From Nitrospirota bacterium (GTDB lineage Bacteria; Nitrospirota; Thermodesulfovibrionia; UBA6902): a DNA stretch of 64,000 bases. The DNA lies in the NCBI GenBank assembly GCA_016214845.1, contig JACRMS010000014.1, positions 43,595 to 107,594 of the forward strand, read 5' to 3'. Below, piece after piece: positions 37,611 to 47,180 of this stretch (positions within the stretch are counted from its first letter, which is position 1; each line of letters opens with the position of its first letter). The notes below the pieces were generated by a model, which did no database searches, was not told the origin of the DNA, and was given only the letters and a program-made list of their open reading frames with translations. The translations under genes and the position numbers were made by a program.

Positions 37611-38006
37611 CTAAGCGATTTCCAGTCCCGGATTTTTTTCCAACTCACCCAGCAGCTTGTCGGGGTCAGGCGAATTGTAGACCATCAGGTTTTTAAACTG
37701 CTGATATCCGCTCATGTCGATGCTGATGAACTTTACCCCTACGCCTGACTTATCGGTGCGTACTACCTGACAGCGGAGATTGATAATGCTTTGAGGCGGC
37801 TCGGACCTAAGGATGAGCTTTATATCGCAGGCTTCGCCGAGAGGAATATTGGACGAGTTTGCGCAGAATATATAAATTCCGCTGAAGCTGATATTTTTCG
37901 ATTTCCCCTGATAAATGCCTTTACTCGTTTGCAATTCCACGTTAATGCTGATAGAGGTCCTTGTATTCTTTCTTCTCTCTTTAGGATTGTCCTGCATATT
38001 CATCAC
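37611..38006 (-). CDS. PilZ-domain protein
   Basis: A 131-residue single-domain PilZ protein, a likely cyclic-di-GMP receptor. The two binding signatures are present: RRKNTR near the N-terminus (RxxxR form) and NISFSGIYI ((D/N)xSxxG form). The rest fits a six-stranded barrel with the end KSGVGVKFISID. It is co-oriented with the TIGR04282 gene 4 nt downstream. Target process unknown; motility and polysaccharide are the usual ones. Confidence 0.85.
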   Translation of the reverse strand: MMNMQDNPKERRKNTRTSISINVELQTSKGIYQGKSKNISFSGIYIFCANSSNIPLGEACDIKLILRSEPPQSIINLRCQVVRTDKSGVGVKFISIDMSGYQQFKNLMVYNSPDPDKLLGELEKNPGLEIA

Positions 38007-38092
38007 CGTCTTGTATAAAGCAATATTTTATTATTACACAAACATAACGGAATTTTCCCCGGCCCGATCACTTCACAACATATAAATATACT

Positions 38093-38722
38093 TTAAAATA
38101 TCCAGGCCCTGCTGACCTTCCGTGTATCCACTCCCTGGTAATTTCCTGCCTTCAGCATGTCAAGGAGATTTTCGTACGTCACTTCATCATCAAATTCCGT
38201 AAAACACGCGCCGGCCTCCTTTGGCTCATGCGCGTCGGAGCCTCCTGTGTACGGGAGCTTCAACCTCTTTGCGGCCTCAATGGCCTTCATGTTCTGTGAA
38301 TGATGGCTGTATCCGTTACATCCTTCAAGTGCGGTGAGCCCTTTGACCCGTTCAATATTATCTCCGAGACTGTTACTGCCGCGGAAGGGATGCGACGGGA
38401 TCACAACGCCGCCGTACTCACTGACGACTTTTATCACCTCTTCAACCGGGGCGTGTTTAAGAGACAGCCTGTCCGTATTAACACCGAATACGAGACAGTG
38501 CCCTTCTTCAGAGGAAAACTCAACACCCCTGAAGATCATTATCCGGCCTATATATTTCTCCCTCAGTTTCTCCGCGTGCTCCGATGCCTCATAAGAGTAA
38601 TGCTCCGTGAACGCGATCCCCTGAAGGTTTATCTCAATGGCATGGAGGACCGTTTCCTCAGGTTCAGAGTAATTGTCACCGCTGAACTTTGAATGCACGT
38701 GAAGGTCGATTTTAAATTTCAT
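38093..38722 (-). CDS. PHP-domain metal-dependent phosphoesterase
   Basis: A ~209-residue PHP-family hydrolase. Metal ligands of the family are seen as DLHVHSKFSGD (motif I), AFTEHYSYE (motif II), VVIPSHPFRG (motif III) and GGSDAHEPKEAG (motif IV). Family members remove phosphate from nucleotides or histidinol phosphate; the specific substrate is not clear. Start chosen at the second ATG (38722), which places the HVH motif close to the N-terminus as usual; the first ATG at 38743 is possible. Confidence 0.85.
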   Translation of the reverse strand: MKFKIDLHVHSKFSGDNYSEPEETVLHAIEINLQGIAFTEHYSYEASEHAEKLREKYIGRIMIFRGVEFSSEEGHCLVFGVNTDRLSLKHAPVEEVIKVVSEYGGVVIPSHPFRGSNSLGDNIERVKGLTALEGCNGYSHHSQNMKAIEAAKRLKLPYTGGSDAHEPKEAGACFTEFDDEVTYENLLDMLKAGNYQGVDTRKVSRAWIF

Positions 38723-38837
38723 AATCCTATGATACACTTTCATTGCCGCTTCGTGTCAAAGTGTTCTTAAAGAATTGGTGTGAGATTTCCGATAAGATTC
38801 GTAGAATTCAAGTTGCGGTAAGCAAAAAGGAGGCATT

Positions 38838-39245
38838 ATGCCGCTGATGACATGGAAAAATGATTTAAGTGTTAATATCAATTCAATAGATGCAGAGCAC
38901 AAGAAACTGATTGCCCTTATCAATGAACTCAACGAAGCCATGAGTTCAGGCAAGGGAAAAGATATAGTGGGCAAGGTGCTTAACGACCTCATAGAGTATA
39001 CAAAGACCCACTTCGCTCATGAAGAGAAGCTCATGGCGGAACACTCATATCCGGGGTATCTGCCCCACAAGAAAGAGCATGACGAACTGGCCCGGCAGGT
39101 AATAGATTTCGACCGTGACCTCAAAGCAGGCAAACTGGTTGTCACTGTTCTGATAATGACTTTTCTAAAAGACTGGCTCACCACGCACATCAAGGGCACC
39201 GACCAGAAATACAGTCCATTTCTGGTCCGTAACGGGATTTCATAG
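38838..39245 (+). CDS. Bacteriohemerythrin
   Basis: A 135-residue four-helix di-iron O2-binding protein. All seven canonical ligands can be placed: H21 (DAEHKK), H58 and E62 (THFAHEE), H77 and H81 (PHKKEH), H117 (TTHIKGTD) and D122. It is cytoplasmic, with no added domain. Roles known for the family are oxygen sensing, storage or delivery, which fits a microaerophilic or anaerobic lifestyle. AAGGAGG lies before the ATG. It is a single gene, divergent from PHP. Confidence 0.95.
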   Translation: MPLMTWKNDLSVNINSIDAEHKKLIALINELNEAMSSGKGKDIVGKVLNDLIEYTKTHFAHEEKLMAEHSYPGYLPHKKEHDELARQVIDFDRDLKAGKLVVTVLIMTFLKDWLTTHIKGTDQKYSPFLVRNGIS

Positions 39246-39308
39246 TTTTGTTTGCAAAAGTAAAAATGTACTGTAATATCTTCCGGGAAGAGGACATTCC
39301 GTAACTAT

Positions 39309-39944
39309 TCACTTGTCAGTTTTATCTTCCTTGCCGCGGTAAATTTTATCGTAATATTCGGGATACAGTTTTTTGGCGCAGTCCTGGCAGATGCAATGAC
39401 TGAACTCCGCTTCGGAATGTTCGCTGATGTAAGCCTCCAACTGTTTCCAGTAGCCTTTATCATCGCGTATCTTTTTGCAGAAAGAACAGATCGGCAGCAT
39501 CCCGCTTAACAGCTTTACCTTTTCGAGAGCTTCTCTCAGCTCTTGAGAGAGCCGCTCTTTCTCCCTGTCAATTTGATGTTTGTACAGGGCCATTTCTACA
39601 GCAATGCTTAATTCCCGGGCATTGAACGGCTTAAGGATATATCCGTATGGCGCGGTCATTTTGGCTCTTTCTATAGTGCTTCCCGCTGAATGCGCGGTGA
39701 GGTATATTACCGGCACGTCATATCGCTCGTTTATTTGACCGGCGGTTTCTATTCCGTCCATTTGTCCCTTGAGAGTTATGTCCATCAATACTAAATCAGG
39801 CCGTATCTTCTCAAAGCTCCCGATCGCCTGCTCGCCTGTAACACAAATGTCGGTAACAGAATATCCCATCTGTTCAAGGTCGCTTTTTATCTGCAAGGCA
39901 ACTACACCTTCGTCTTCAACTATCAGAATTTTCTTTGCCACCAC
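39309..39944 (-). CDS. Response regulator with zinc-ribbon-like tail
   Basis: A 211-residue regulator: receiver domain 1-120 (LIVEDEGVVA; phospho-Asp in DLVLMDITLKG; YLTAHSAGS; KPFNARE), a short coil, then a small C-terminal segment with ICSFCKKIRDDKGYWKQLE and CICQDCAKKLYP, i.e. two C-x2-C pairs that might bind zinc. This tail is common on receiver proteins paired with PAS kinases. It has no DNA-binding domain. It overlaps the 3' end of the kinase gene by 29 nt and is surely its cognate regulator. Confidence 0.85.
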   Translation of the reverse strand: MVAKKILIVEDEGVVALQIKSDLEQMGYSVTDICVTGEQAIGSFEKIRPDLVLMDITLKGQMDGIETAGQINERYDVPVIYLTAHSAGSTIERAKMTAPYGYILKPFNARELSIAVEMALYKHQIDREKERLSQELREALEKVKLLSGMLPICSFCKKIRDDKGYWKQLEAYISEHSEAEFSHCICQDCAKKLYPEYYDKIYRGKEDKTDK

Positions 39945-42900
39945 TAACCTCTTTTGTTGTAAAAGTGATAACTGCTTCCGTGCCTCCGTCCGACCGGATC
40001 TGCATGGTCCCGCCGAGCTGTTTTATCAGGACATTGACAATCTGCAGTCCTAACGTATTTGCCTGCATGTAATCAAAGCCTTCCGGCAGGCCGATACCAC
40101 TGTCTTTAACAGTCAGATTGTATGTATTGTCCGTTCTTGTAAAATTGATGGCTATCTCGCCGCTTTCGCCTTCAGGGAAGGCGTATTTTAAGCTGTTGGT
40201 AATCAGTTCATTTATTATCAACCCGCACGGAATTGCTGTATCTATGTCAAGGACGATGTCCGGGGCGTTGATATTTACGGTCACTCTTCCGCCCTCTATT
40301 TTGTAAGAGGACATCAACTCCCTTACTATTGTGTTAATGTAATCGACAAAATTTATGCCGGTAAGATCTTTTGACTGGTAGAGCTTTTCATGCACCAGCC
40401 CCATGGCCTTTATCCGCTGCTGGCTTTCCTCAAACGGCTTCCTGAGACGCGGGTCATCGATCTTCCGGGCCTGCAAATTAAGAAGGCTCGATATGACCTG
40501 CATGTTGTTCTTCACCCTGTGATGGATCTCCTTGAGAAGCGTCTCTTTCTCTAACAAGGCTTTCTGAATTTCCTCCTCGGCCTTTTTGCGTTCGGTGATG
40601 TCGATAGTGTACCCGGCAAGATAGCGCGGCTTTCCATCAATATGGATTGGGAACTTGATTGTAAAATAAACCCGGCCGTTAAATTCTTCTTCAACACTGA
40701 TCGTTTTGCCTTCCTTCATGATCCGTGTATCGTCCGCGATTATGCTCTTCGCTAACTCGGAAGGAAAAAGGTCATACATCGTTTTCCCAAGCAATTCTTC
40801 CATCGGTTTTCCAAGCATGGTCTCATAGTTGCGGCTCAGGCGTATGCCCCGGATATCCTTATCTTTGAAAAAGACATAAATAGGGCTGTACTCCATAAAA
40901 CTTCTGAAAATCTCCTCACTCTCCCGCAGCGCCTCTTCAGCCCGTTTGCGCGCAGAGACGTCTCTGAATACACCCTGAAGGAGTCTCCTGCCCTTGATCG
41001 TAACCATTTGAGCCAGGATATCGACCGGCACTTCAGTGCCATCAGAGCAGAGAACAACATGCTGGATAGAGTGAATTTCAACTTTAAGTGAGGTCTTATT
41101 TACATGCTCTCTGAACTTTTCTTTTGAGCTCTCAAGAACAGTTGGGGGATGCAACTGCGACTGGTGCATGCCTACTATTTCATTAAGGGGCCTTTTGAGC
41201 AGCCTTGACGCCGAGGGGTTGGCGTCAACAATTTCTCCTGTCTCAGGGTCTGCAAGGAATATTGCGTCGGGGGAGCCTTCGAACAATGTACGATACCTTT
41301 CCTCGCTGGTTTTCAAGGCGTCTTCAATTATCTTGTGTTCCGTGATGTCCATAATGTTTCCGATCACTTTTGTTATTTTGCCGGAAGCGCTTTCTGATCT
41401 GGCAGTGGTCCTGACCCATTTATGCGTTCCCCTCGCGCTGATGAACTGCAGTTCAAGATCATAAGGTGTGCCATTTTCAACGGCATTCCAGAAGGCCCGT
41501 TCGAGTATTCCCCTTTCGTGCGGTGCATAGAACTGTATAGCCTGCTTTATATTATTTGGATCATAATCGTCAGGTACTTCGTAAATGTTATATACTTCAT
41601 CAGTCCAGTAAATCCTTTGAGTAGCAACATCATATTCCCAACCGCCGATCCTGGTAATTTCCTGAGTCTGCTTAAGCAAGGTTTCGCTTTTGCGCAGTTT
41701 CTCCTCCGCCTGCTTACGCGCGGTGATGTCCCGGAGGATGCTTAGAAGCACCCGCCTGTCTCCGATATCCACGCCGACGGAGCTTACTTCAACAGGAAAT
41801 GCCGAACCGTCGCGCCTGCGGTGCACGGTCTCGAACAGCAAGCCCTGCTCATTGGCCAGCTTCATCTGTTCTTCAACGGAATGCAGTGTCTGCCCGCCCC
41901 TCAGGTCTTTAATATGGAGAGCCGTCAGCTCCTTCCGGCTGAAGCCATATGCCTTCTCCGCAGCTTCATTTGCCTCGATAATGCGCCCATCTCTATCGAT
42001 AAAAAGAATAATGTCCCGCGCGTAGATGGAGAGGAGTTTATACTGCTGCAAGGCAGTCATGACCTGCTCAAGTTCAATATTCTTTTGTTCGAGGGATTTC
42101 CGTCTGGACTGGATACTGTCAATGGAATAGAATATCCCGGAAAGAAGCATTGTAAATAAAGCAATATCGATCATTGCCAGCCTGGAGTGATGTCCTGAAT
42201 AATCATCACGCAGATACTGAACAAAATATGCTGCCGGTTTTCCCGTCACATCCTTTACTGGAAGAAAAACGATCAGATGGTCTTTACCGTTTACTGTTTC
42301 CTTTTCCACAAACTGCACCATACGGGCAAGCCTGTCGCCGACCTTGTTTTTAATCTTTTGATTGATGGAAGCATCTATCTCGTCCTCAGGTTCATTCAGT
42401 CCTATCACGAACCTGTCCGACAGTTTGCTTTCTCTGTAATTGCGCTTTTTCCAGTCCGCATATGTCATTTTATCCACAATTGCCCGGTTAATCATGAATA
42501 TGTAATGTGCTGGGTAAACCTGATTAAGGTGGTTGATAATACCTTCAGCCGTAATACCGAATTCTACGCTTCCGACATGCCTGCCATTGAAAAAAAGAGG
42601 ATACAAAAAGCGGTATCCGTCCGCGAAATAGCCCACCTCATACCCTTTGACGGGGTTTTGCTCTTTGTTGACCTGGTAGACAGCCGTCCTCCTGAATAAA
42701 TTATCACCGTATTTTTCAGGGGCGTGCATCCTCAGAAAGCTTGCGCCGTCCTTCAGATGGAAATGGAGCTGCCTTATCCCGATCGTCTTCTGCTTTTCGT
42801 ATGAGGAAAGCATGATGCGGTGAAGCTCGTTCCTGTAAGCATCCCTTTTGTATTTGTCATCAAGCGCTGATGCGACCAGCTTTAATACTTCAGGAGTATT

Positions 42901-43134
42901 CACAACATCATCGAAGACCATTTGGGTAGTATGGTCGTAACTGGCAGCAGCCTCGCGGAAGCCTGCATCGAGGGCCTGAATCATCTGCTTTCTGTACAGA
43001 TTGTCATGCCGCCTGTAGTCATTGATAAAATAGAATACGATAAGTATCTCAATGGTAAGAAATAAGATGAGCAGGAACGGCCTCCTGGCAAACCGGCCTG
43101 TCATTTTGCCGAATATTTTTTGCTTTCCGTTCAT
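39916..43134 (-). CDS. Membrane multi-PAS sensor histidine kinase (HisKA_2 type)
   Basis: A 1072-residue sensor kinase. N-terminal helix (~16-35), a periplasmic sensing region to ~318 (Cache-like, with a HFHLKDGASFLRMHAPEKYG motif), a second helix (~320-340), four PAS domains (about 355-475, 480-605, 610-730, 735-855), then a HisKA_2 domain with LLKEIHHRVKNNMQVISS, and an HATPase domain (INELITNSLKYAF, DSGIGLPEG). HisKA_2 kinases commonly act with receiver-only partners such as the overlapping downstream gene. The signal sensed is not visible; the periplasmic part resembles those seen in chemoreceptor-like sensors. Confidence 0.85.
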   Translation of the reverse strand: MNGKQKIFGKMTGRFARRPFLLILFLTIEILIVFYFINDYRRHDNLYRKQMIQALDAGFREAAASYDHTTQMVFDDVVNTPEVLKLVASALDDKYKRDAYRNELHRIMLSSYEKQKTIGIRQLHFHLKDGASFLRMHAPEKYGDNLFRRTAVYQVNKEQNPVKGYEVGYFADGYRFLYPLFFNGRHVGSVEFGITAEGIINHLNQVYPAHYIFMINRAIVDKMTYADWKKRNYRESKLSDRFVIGLNEPEDEIDASINQKIKNKVGDRLARMVQFVEKETVNGKDHLIVFLPVKDVTGKPAAYFVQYLRDDYSGHHSRLAMIDIALFTMLLSGIFYSIDSIQSRRKSLEQKNIELEQVMTALQQYKLLSIYARDIILFIDRDGRIIEANEAAEKAYGFSRKELTALHIKDLRGGQTLHSVEEQMKLANEQGLLFETVHRRRDGSAFPVEVSSVGVDIGDRRVLLSILRDITARKQAEEKLRKSETLLKQTQEITRIGGWEYDVATQRIYWTDEVYNIYEVPDDYDPNNIKQAIQFYAPHERGILERAFWNAVENGTPYDLELQFISARGTHKWVRTTARSESASGKITKVIGNIMDITEHKIIEDALKTSEERYRTLFEGSPDAIFLADPETGEIVDANPSASRLLKRPLNEIVGMHQSQLHPPTVLESSKEKFREHVNKTSLKVEIHSIQHVVLCSDGTEVPVDILAQMVTIKGRRLLQGVFRDVSARKRAEEALRESEEIFRSFMEYSPIYVFFKDKDIRGIRLSRNYETMLGKPMEELLGKTMYDLFPSELAKSIIADDTRIMKEGKTISVEEEFNGRVYFTIKFPIHIDGKPRYLAGYTIDITERKKAEEEIQKALLEKETLLKEIHHRVKNNMQVISSLLNLQARKIDDPRLRKPFEESQQRIKAMGLVHEKLYQSKDLTGINFVDYINTIVRELMSSYKIEGGRVTVNINAPDIVLDIDTAIPCGLIINELITNSLKYAFPEGESGEIAINFTRTDNTYNLTVKDSGIGLPEGFDYMQANTLGLQIVNVLIKQLGGTMQIRSDGGTEAVITFTTKEVSGGKENSDS

Positions 43135-43240
43135 ATCTGTTTACTCCGGAACGACAGCTTATCCAATAGATGTTCCATAACGGAAGTATATCATTTTCAG
43201 TTCAGGCTTTTGCCGTTGTTACGTGTGGTATATTAAAACC

Positions 43241-43990
43241 ATGAACCCGCTTGATGTTTACAAGAAGCTTCCCCGCAAAAACTGCGGCAAGTGTTCCGCT
43301 GGAACATGCATGGCTTTCGCCGTACAATTCCTGAGAAGGCTGACTTCTTCGTCTGACTGTACTGAACTCGATGAGCAGGGCAGAAATGAGATTGACGCCA
43401 TGCTGCTTGATCCCGGTGACTGGAAGGAAAGACGGCTTCAGGAATTGTTTCAGGAGGTTGCAGGGATAAATTTTTCAGACGTCGCAAAGAGCATCGGCGC
43501 AGAGACTGAATCTGGCGCCATGAAAATCCGTTACATTGGGAAGGAGATCATAGTTAGTCCATCGGGCTTTAATGGGGCGTTGAATATCATGGACAAGCTT
43601 CTCATCCTCATGTATATAAAAACTTCGGGCAGCGCGGCCCTTACAGGCAAGTGGGCGGCATTCAGGGAATTGAAAGACGGACTGATCAGGTCGGAAAGTT
43701 TTCACGAGGCATGTGAGGTCTCTCTGGCAAATATGTTCGGCAAAGATCCTGAACGCTTTCTCAATAAGCTGACCGGGTTAGGCGCGCAACAGACATCCGG
43801 CTTTTCCGCAACACACAGCCTGATGATTAACGCGCTTCCAAAAATCCCCTTTCTTGTGCTTCTCTGGGCAGGAGATGAAGAATTCGGGCCCGACTGCAAA
43901 ATACTCTTTGATTCAACAGTCACGGAATATATTGATGTTGAAGCGCTGCTCTATCTCGGCATGGCGCTGGTGCGGGCGATGGGTAATTAA
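43241..43990 (+). CDS. DUF3786 protein with N-terminal Fe-S motif
   Basis: A 249-residue protein. The start carries LPRKNCGKCSAGTCMAFAV and a later Cys (SSDCTEL), the four-cysteine pattern of the small 4Fe-4S domain found on corrinoid and acetyl-CoA pathway proteins; the remaining part matches DUF3786 (ILMYIKTSG, WAAFRELKDGLI, LVLLWAGDEEFGPDCKILFD). Frequent in anaerobes with B12-dependent metabolism; exact role unknown. The ATG at 43241 is preferred over 43223 because it places the Cys motif as in relatives. Alone between kinase (divergent) and peptidase (convergent). Confidence 0.75.
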   Translation: MNPLDVYKKLPRKNCGKCSAGTCMAFAVQFLRRLTSSSDCTELDEQGRNEIDAMLLDPGDWKERRLQELFQEVAGINFSDVAKSIGAETESGAMKIRYIGKEIIVSPSGFNGALNIMDKLLILMYIKTSGSAALTGKWAAFRELKDGLIRSESFHEACEVSLANMFGKDPERFLNKLTGLGAQQTSGFSATHSLMINALPKIPFLVLLWAGDEEFGPDCKILFDSTVTEYIDVEALLYLGMALVRAMGN

Positions 43991-43993
43991 TAT

Positions 43994-44076
43994 TTCCACA
44001 GATTTCGCAGATTACACAGATTAAAAATAACCTCAATAAAAAATCCGCGGTTACCTGAGTAATCTGCGGATTTTTT
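43994..44076. repeat. CAGATT-type repeat and bidirectional hairpin terminator
   Basis: CACAGATTTCGCAGATTACA (start 43997) matches the outer repeat arms at 498-690. It is followed by a long hairpin (44038-44076) with arms AAAAAATCCGC and GCGGATTTTTT, T-rich on both strands. It lies between two convergent genes and is well placed to stop transcription from both sides. Confidence 0.7.
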
Positions 44077-44098
44077 ATCTCCGTGTTCTTTGTGGTCC

Positions 44099-47089
44099 CT
44101 ACAGCACAACGTCAAAGTCCATCTTCTTCTCCTCTTCTTTTTCTTTTCTCTGCGCCTTGACCTTTACAGTCTCTCCTGTCTTTTTATAGAGAAGGTGGAT
44201 CTTGATATCTTCAACGCTTTTCACTGTTATGCCGTCGATTGATATAATGATGTCCCCGGCCTTCAGCCCGGCTTTTTCGGAAACGCTCTTTTCGGGGAAT
44301 CCCGTTATCTTCAGTATCCCGTTTTCTTCATCTACAAACACCATCAGTTTTGGAGAGGTCACGCCTTCAACGGATTTCGGAAAGATGACATAGTCGGCAA
44401 TGCCCTTTTCTACCTCTGCGTCTATCAGGACGATTGAATAACCGTATCCGTTTCTCCTGAAAGTCCTTTTAGGAATGCCTGAGCCGTATTCAATGTGACC
44501 CTTTCCAGCAAGCGCCACCATTTGATAATCCGGCTTCTCTTTCAGGAATGTGTTTATCGACTGCGACATTGTCTCGTCCCACAGAAGCTGCGACATGTAG
44601 AAGAAATCAAAGTTGGCGTCTTTCTCATTCTTGTGCTGGGCAAAGATATCTTTCAGCCTGTCCCTGTATTCGCCGTCGGTCAGGTCCATTTCCCGGGGCA
44701 GCATCTTTTTTTCTTCACTTGTAAGAGAGTCGACCCCTTTCTTTGAGACCTTTTCAATGATCTCCCGCTCCATGTTCAACGCGACCACCGGCAGCTTCTT
44801 CTCCCTCGCGAAATCCAGTATGGGCTTATAGAGGTTGTAGTCAAAACCCCATCTTTTGAAATACTCGGACTGCCTCAGAAAATCCGCTTCCGTCATTTTC
44901 CCCCCGATAAAACTGTCGAGGGTTTTCTGGAAAGGCCGCTGGAACATCTCCATGCCGATCGCTATTTTTTTATTTTTGTCGTGTAGCCCCGTTATGATGT
45001 CAAGCTGGACCGCGTGATGGGCGAACACATCATGCACCTCGCCGACGTAGATTATTTTTTTGTCAGCCGCTCCGTTTACGACATCAGATAATTTCTTTAA
45101 AGTTGAAAGGTCAACCACGGCAGCGTCATCTTTTAATTCCATCACAATTCCCCTTTCAGTCTGCGCGATCTCTTTTTTTATGTTCTTTCCGTTCTCAAAT
45201 GTCAGCATGGAATATTTCCCGTAATGAGATATCTTTCCGAACGCGGCATCCACTTCGGCTTTGGTCCTGCCGTAAAATATCCCAACGACTTTTTGAGGAT
45301 TCAACGGGTTCTCCTTCACAAGGACTGCGAACCCTTCCTTCACCGGGGGGATTTTCCCGAAGAGCCTTCCGATAAGAGGATTATCAATGCCGAGGATGAC
45401 GATTGAACTGGACTTTATGTCCTGCTCTTTAATGTCATTGGGATTTTTCTTTGCCGCCTCCTGTTTTATGAAACCCGCGATCACGCTTTTATAGATGTCT
45501 TCATCCTTTAACGGCACAGCGATAACCGGTTTATCTTCCGCAAGAAGCCGCGCAATGACAGGGGGGAATTCATCTCTGCCGATATCACGCGCGACGTCGT
45601 AATCTTCATCGAAGACGATTTTCACCGGCCTCTCAGGCAGGGCAAATTTAAAGCTGTTCTGTTTTTTATTGATCTCCAGGGATTTCCTGATGACGGAGCT
45701 CTTCAGGTAAATGTTTGTGGGCAGGGTGAACATAAAAGCGTCCGTTTTCCGGTTTACGTCAAAACTCAGCTCAAACCCGCTGCCCGCCTGCGTTGACTGG
45801 ATATTATTGATCTCAATCTCAGGCAGTCCCTTTTCCCTGGTCCACTGCGCAAAAAACAAGTCAAGGTTACTGCCGGAGGTTTTCCCGAATGATTTCCCCA
45901 GGTCTTCCCATGAAGCAGCCCTGAAGCTGTTTTCTTTTATGAAATGTTTCAGGGAATCATAGAAGGCCTTCTCTCCCGTGATATTTTTAAGCATGTGAAA
46001 AACCATCGCGGCCTTGCCGTATCCAATGGCCTGTGACGTCGGGTCGCTTCTGCTGATGAAATTATTGAGCGGAAAATCCTTTTCAGCGCTTACATAGCTT
46101 TTATAGTTTGTGAGGACTTGCTTCCTGTATTCCCATCCCCGGCCCTTTTGTTCTTCATAGAGGTGGTCGGCAAGATATGTGGTCAGGCCTTCCGCCCAGT
46201 TGCCCTTTTCATAATCAATGTACACGAGATTGCCAAACCACTGGTGCAGTATCTCATGCCCCAATGAAGTCTCTACGATAAACGGCAGCCGCACGACCGC
46301 GCTTCCAAGTAAAGTGAAAGTGGGCATTGAATACCCGGTGGGCAGGAAGTTTTCAACTATTGAAAACCTCCTGTAAGGGTATTTTCCGATGAGGCCTTCG
46401 TACAGCTTCAGATATTTCTTCGTGAATTCAATGTAGGTTTCCGCGAGCTTTAAATCCTCAGGGAAGAAATAAGCGCAGATCTCAACGTGCCTGTAATTAT
46501 CTTTTTTGACTTTAAATTTATTTGACGCCGTGAGATTAATGCCGTCCAGCGGATAGGGAAAACTAAAGTAGAATTCTACGGTATCGGCCTTCTCGATCTT
46601 TATTATCTCCTCAGCCTCTGATAAGGCCTCATATCCCTTCGGGAGGACGGCTTTCAGCTTGTAATAATTCAGCCCCTCTATTTCCGGGTACCATGTGCCG
46701 GTAAGTGACACACCGCCTTCGGCGATAACACTTTGCGATGTTCCCGCCGGCCCGTCATGAGAGGACGGGGTATTTTTGAAAATCTTTTTGTAACTTATCT
46801 CCAGGGTCCCGTTTTTGTCAGGCGTTATTTTAACGGCCCTGTCGCTGTCATGAATATCGATCCGCTTGTCATTCAATTTTACGTAGTTTATTTCAAGCGT
46901 GCCCTTGTTCAGCAAAATATCCCGGCCTGTTTTCGCGCTGATACGGGCAATCCCCGACAGCTGCGAATTGCGCGCATCAATTGAAACGTCAAGTTTGTAG
47001 TCTGTTACATCTGCTGCCGCAGACGCGATGGCGGCGGATGAAACAAACAGCAGGACCAGAAAGGCAATTATTGTTTTAAGTGTTCTCAT
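44099..47089 (-). CDS. Secreted M1 peptidase-ChaN-PDZ fusion protein
   Basis: A 996-residue exported protein (signal peptide 1-26). The N-terminal ~450 residues form an M1 (gluzincin) peptidase: zinc motif HEILHQWFGN with the downstream Glu in NWAEGLTTYLAD. A linker follows, then a ChaN-like (Tiki/haem-binding) domain at ~660-890: IYVGEVHDVFAHH, GMEMFQRPF, VVALNMEREI, ALAGKGHIEYGSGIP. It closes with a PDZ domain (KAGLKAGDIIISIDGITVKS). M1 and ChaN are normally separate proteins. Role is unknown; periplasmic peptide degradation linked with metal or haem handling is a guess. Confidence 0.85.
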   Translation of the reverse strand: MRTLKTIIAFLVLLFVSSAAIASAAADVTDYKLDVSIDARNSQLSGIARISAKTGRDILLNKGTLEINYVKLNDKRIDIHDSDRAVKITPDKNGTLEISYKKIFKNTPSSHDGPAGTSQSVIAEGGVSLTGTWYPEIEGLNYYKLKAVLPKGYEALSEAEEIIKIEKADTVEFYFSFPYPLDGINLTASNKFKVKKDNYRHVEICAYFFPEDLKLAETYIEFTKKYLKLYEGLIGKYPYRRFSIVENFLPTGYSMPTFTLLGSAVVRLPFIVETSLGHEILHQWFGNLVYIDYEKGNWAEGLTTYLADHLYEEQKGRGWEYRKQVLTNYKSYVSAEKDFPLNNFISRSDPTSQAIGYGKAAMVFHMLKNITGEKAFYDSLKHFIKENSFRAASWEDLGKSFGKTSGSNLDLFFAQWTREKGLPEIEINNIQSTQAGSGFELSFDVNRKTDAFMFTLPTNIYLKSSVIRKSLEINKKQNSFKFALPERPVKIVFDEDYDVARDIGRDEFPPVIARLLAEDKPVIAVPLKDEDIYKSVIAGFIKQEAAKKNPNDIKEQDIKSSSIVILGIDNPLIGRLFGKIPPVKEGFAVLVKENPLNPQKVVGIFYGRTKAEVDAAFGKISHYGKYSMLTFENGKNIKKEIAQTERGIVMELKDDAAVVDLSTLKKLSDVVNGAADKKIIYVGEVHDVFAHHAVQLDIITGLHDKNKKIAIGMEMFQRPFQKTLDSFIGGKMTEADFLRQSEYFKRWGFDYNLYKPILDFAREKKLPVVALNMEREIIEKVSKKGVDSLTSEEKKMLPREMDLTDGEYRDRLKDIFAQHKNEKDANFDFFYMSQLLWDETMSQSINTFLKEKPDYQMVALAGKGHIEYGSGIPKRTFRRNGYGYSIVLIDAEVEKGIADYVIFPKSVEGVTSPKLMVFVDEENGILKITGFPEKSVSEKAGLKAGDIIISIDGITVKSVEDIKIHLLYKKTGETVKVKAQRKEKEEEKKMDFDVVL

Positions 47090-47180
47090 ATTGAATGATT
47101 TATCTTAGAGACCAGTATAACAAAACAGGGAGAGAAAGCAAAAAAAGGAAAATGCATTTTAGTTGTTATATGATAATAAA

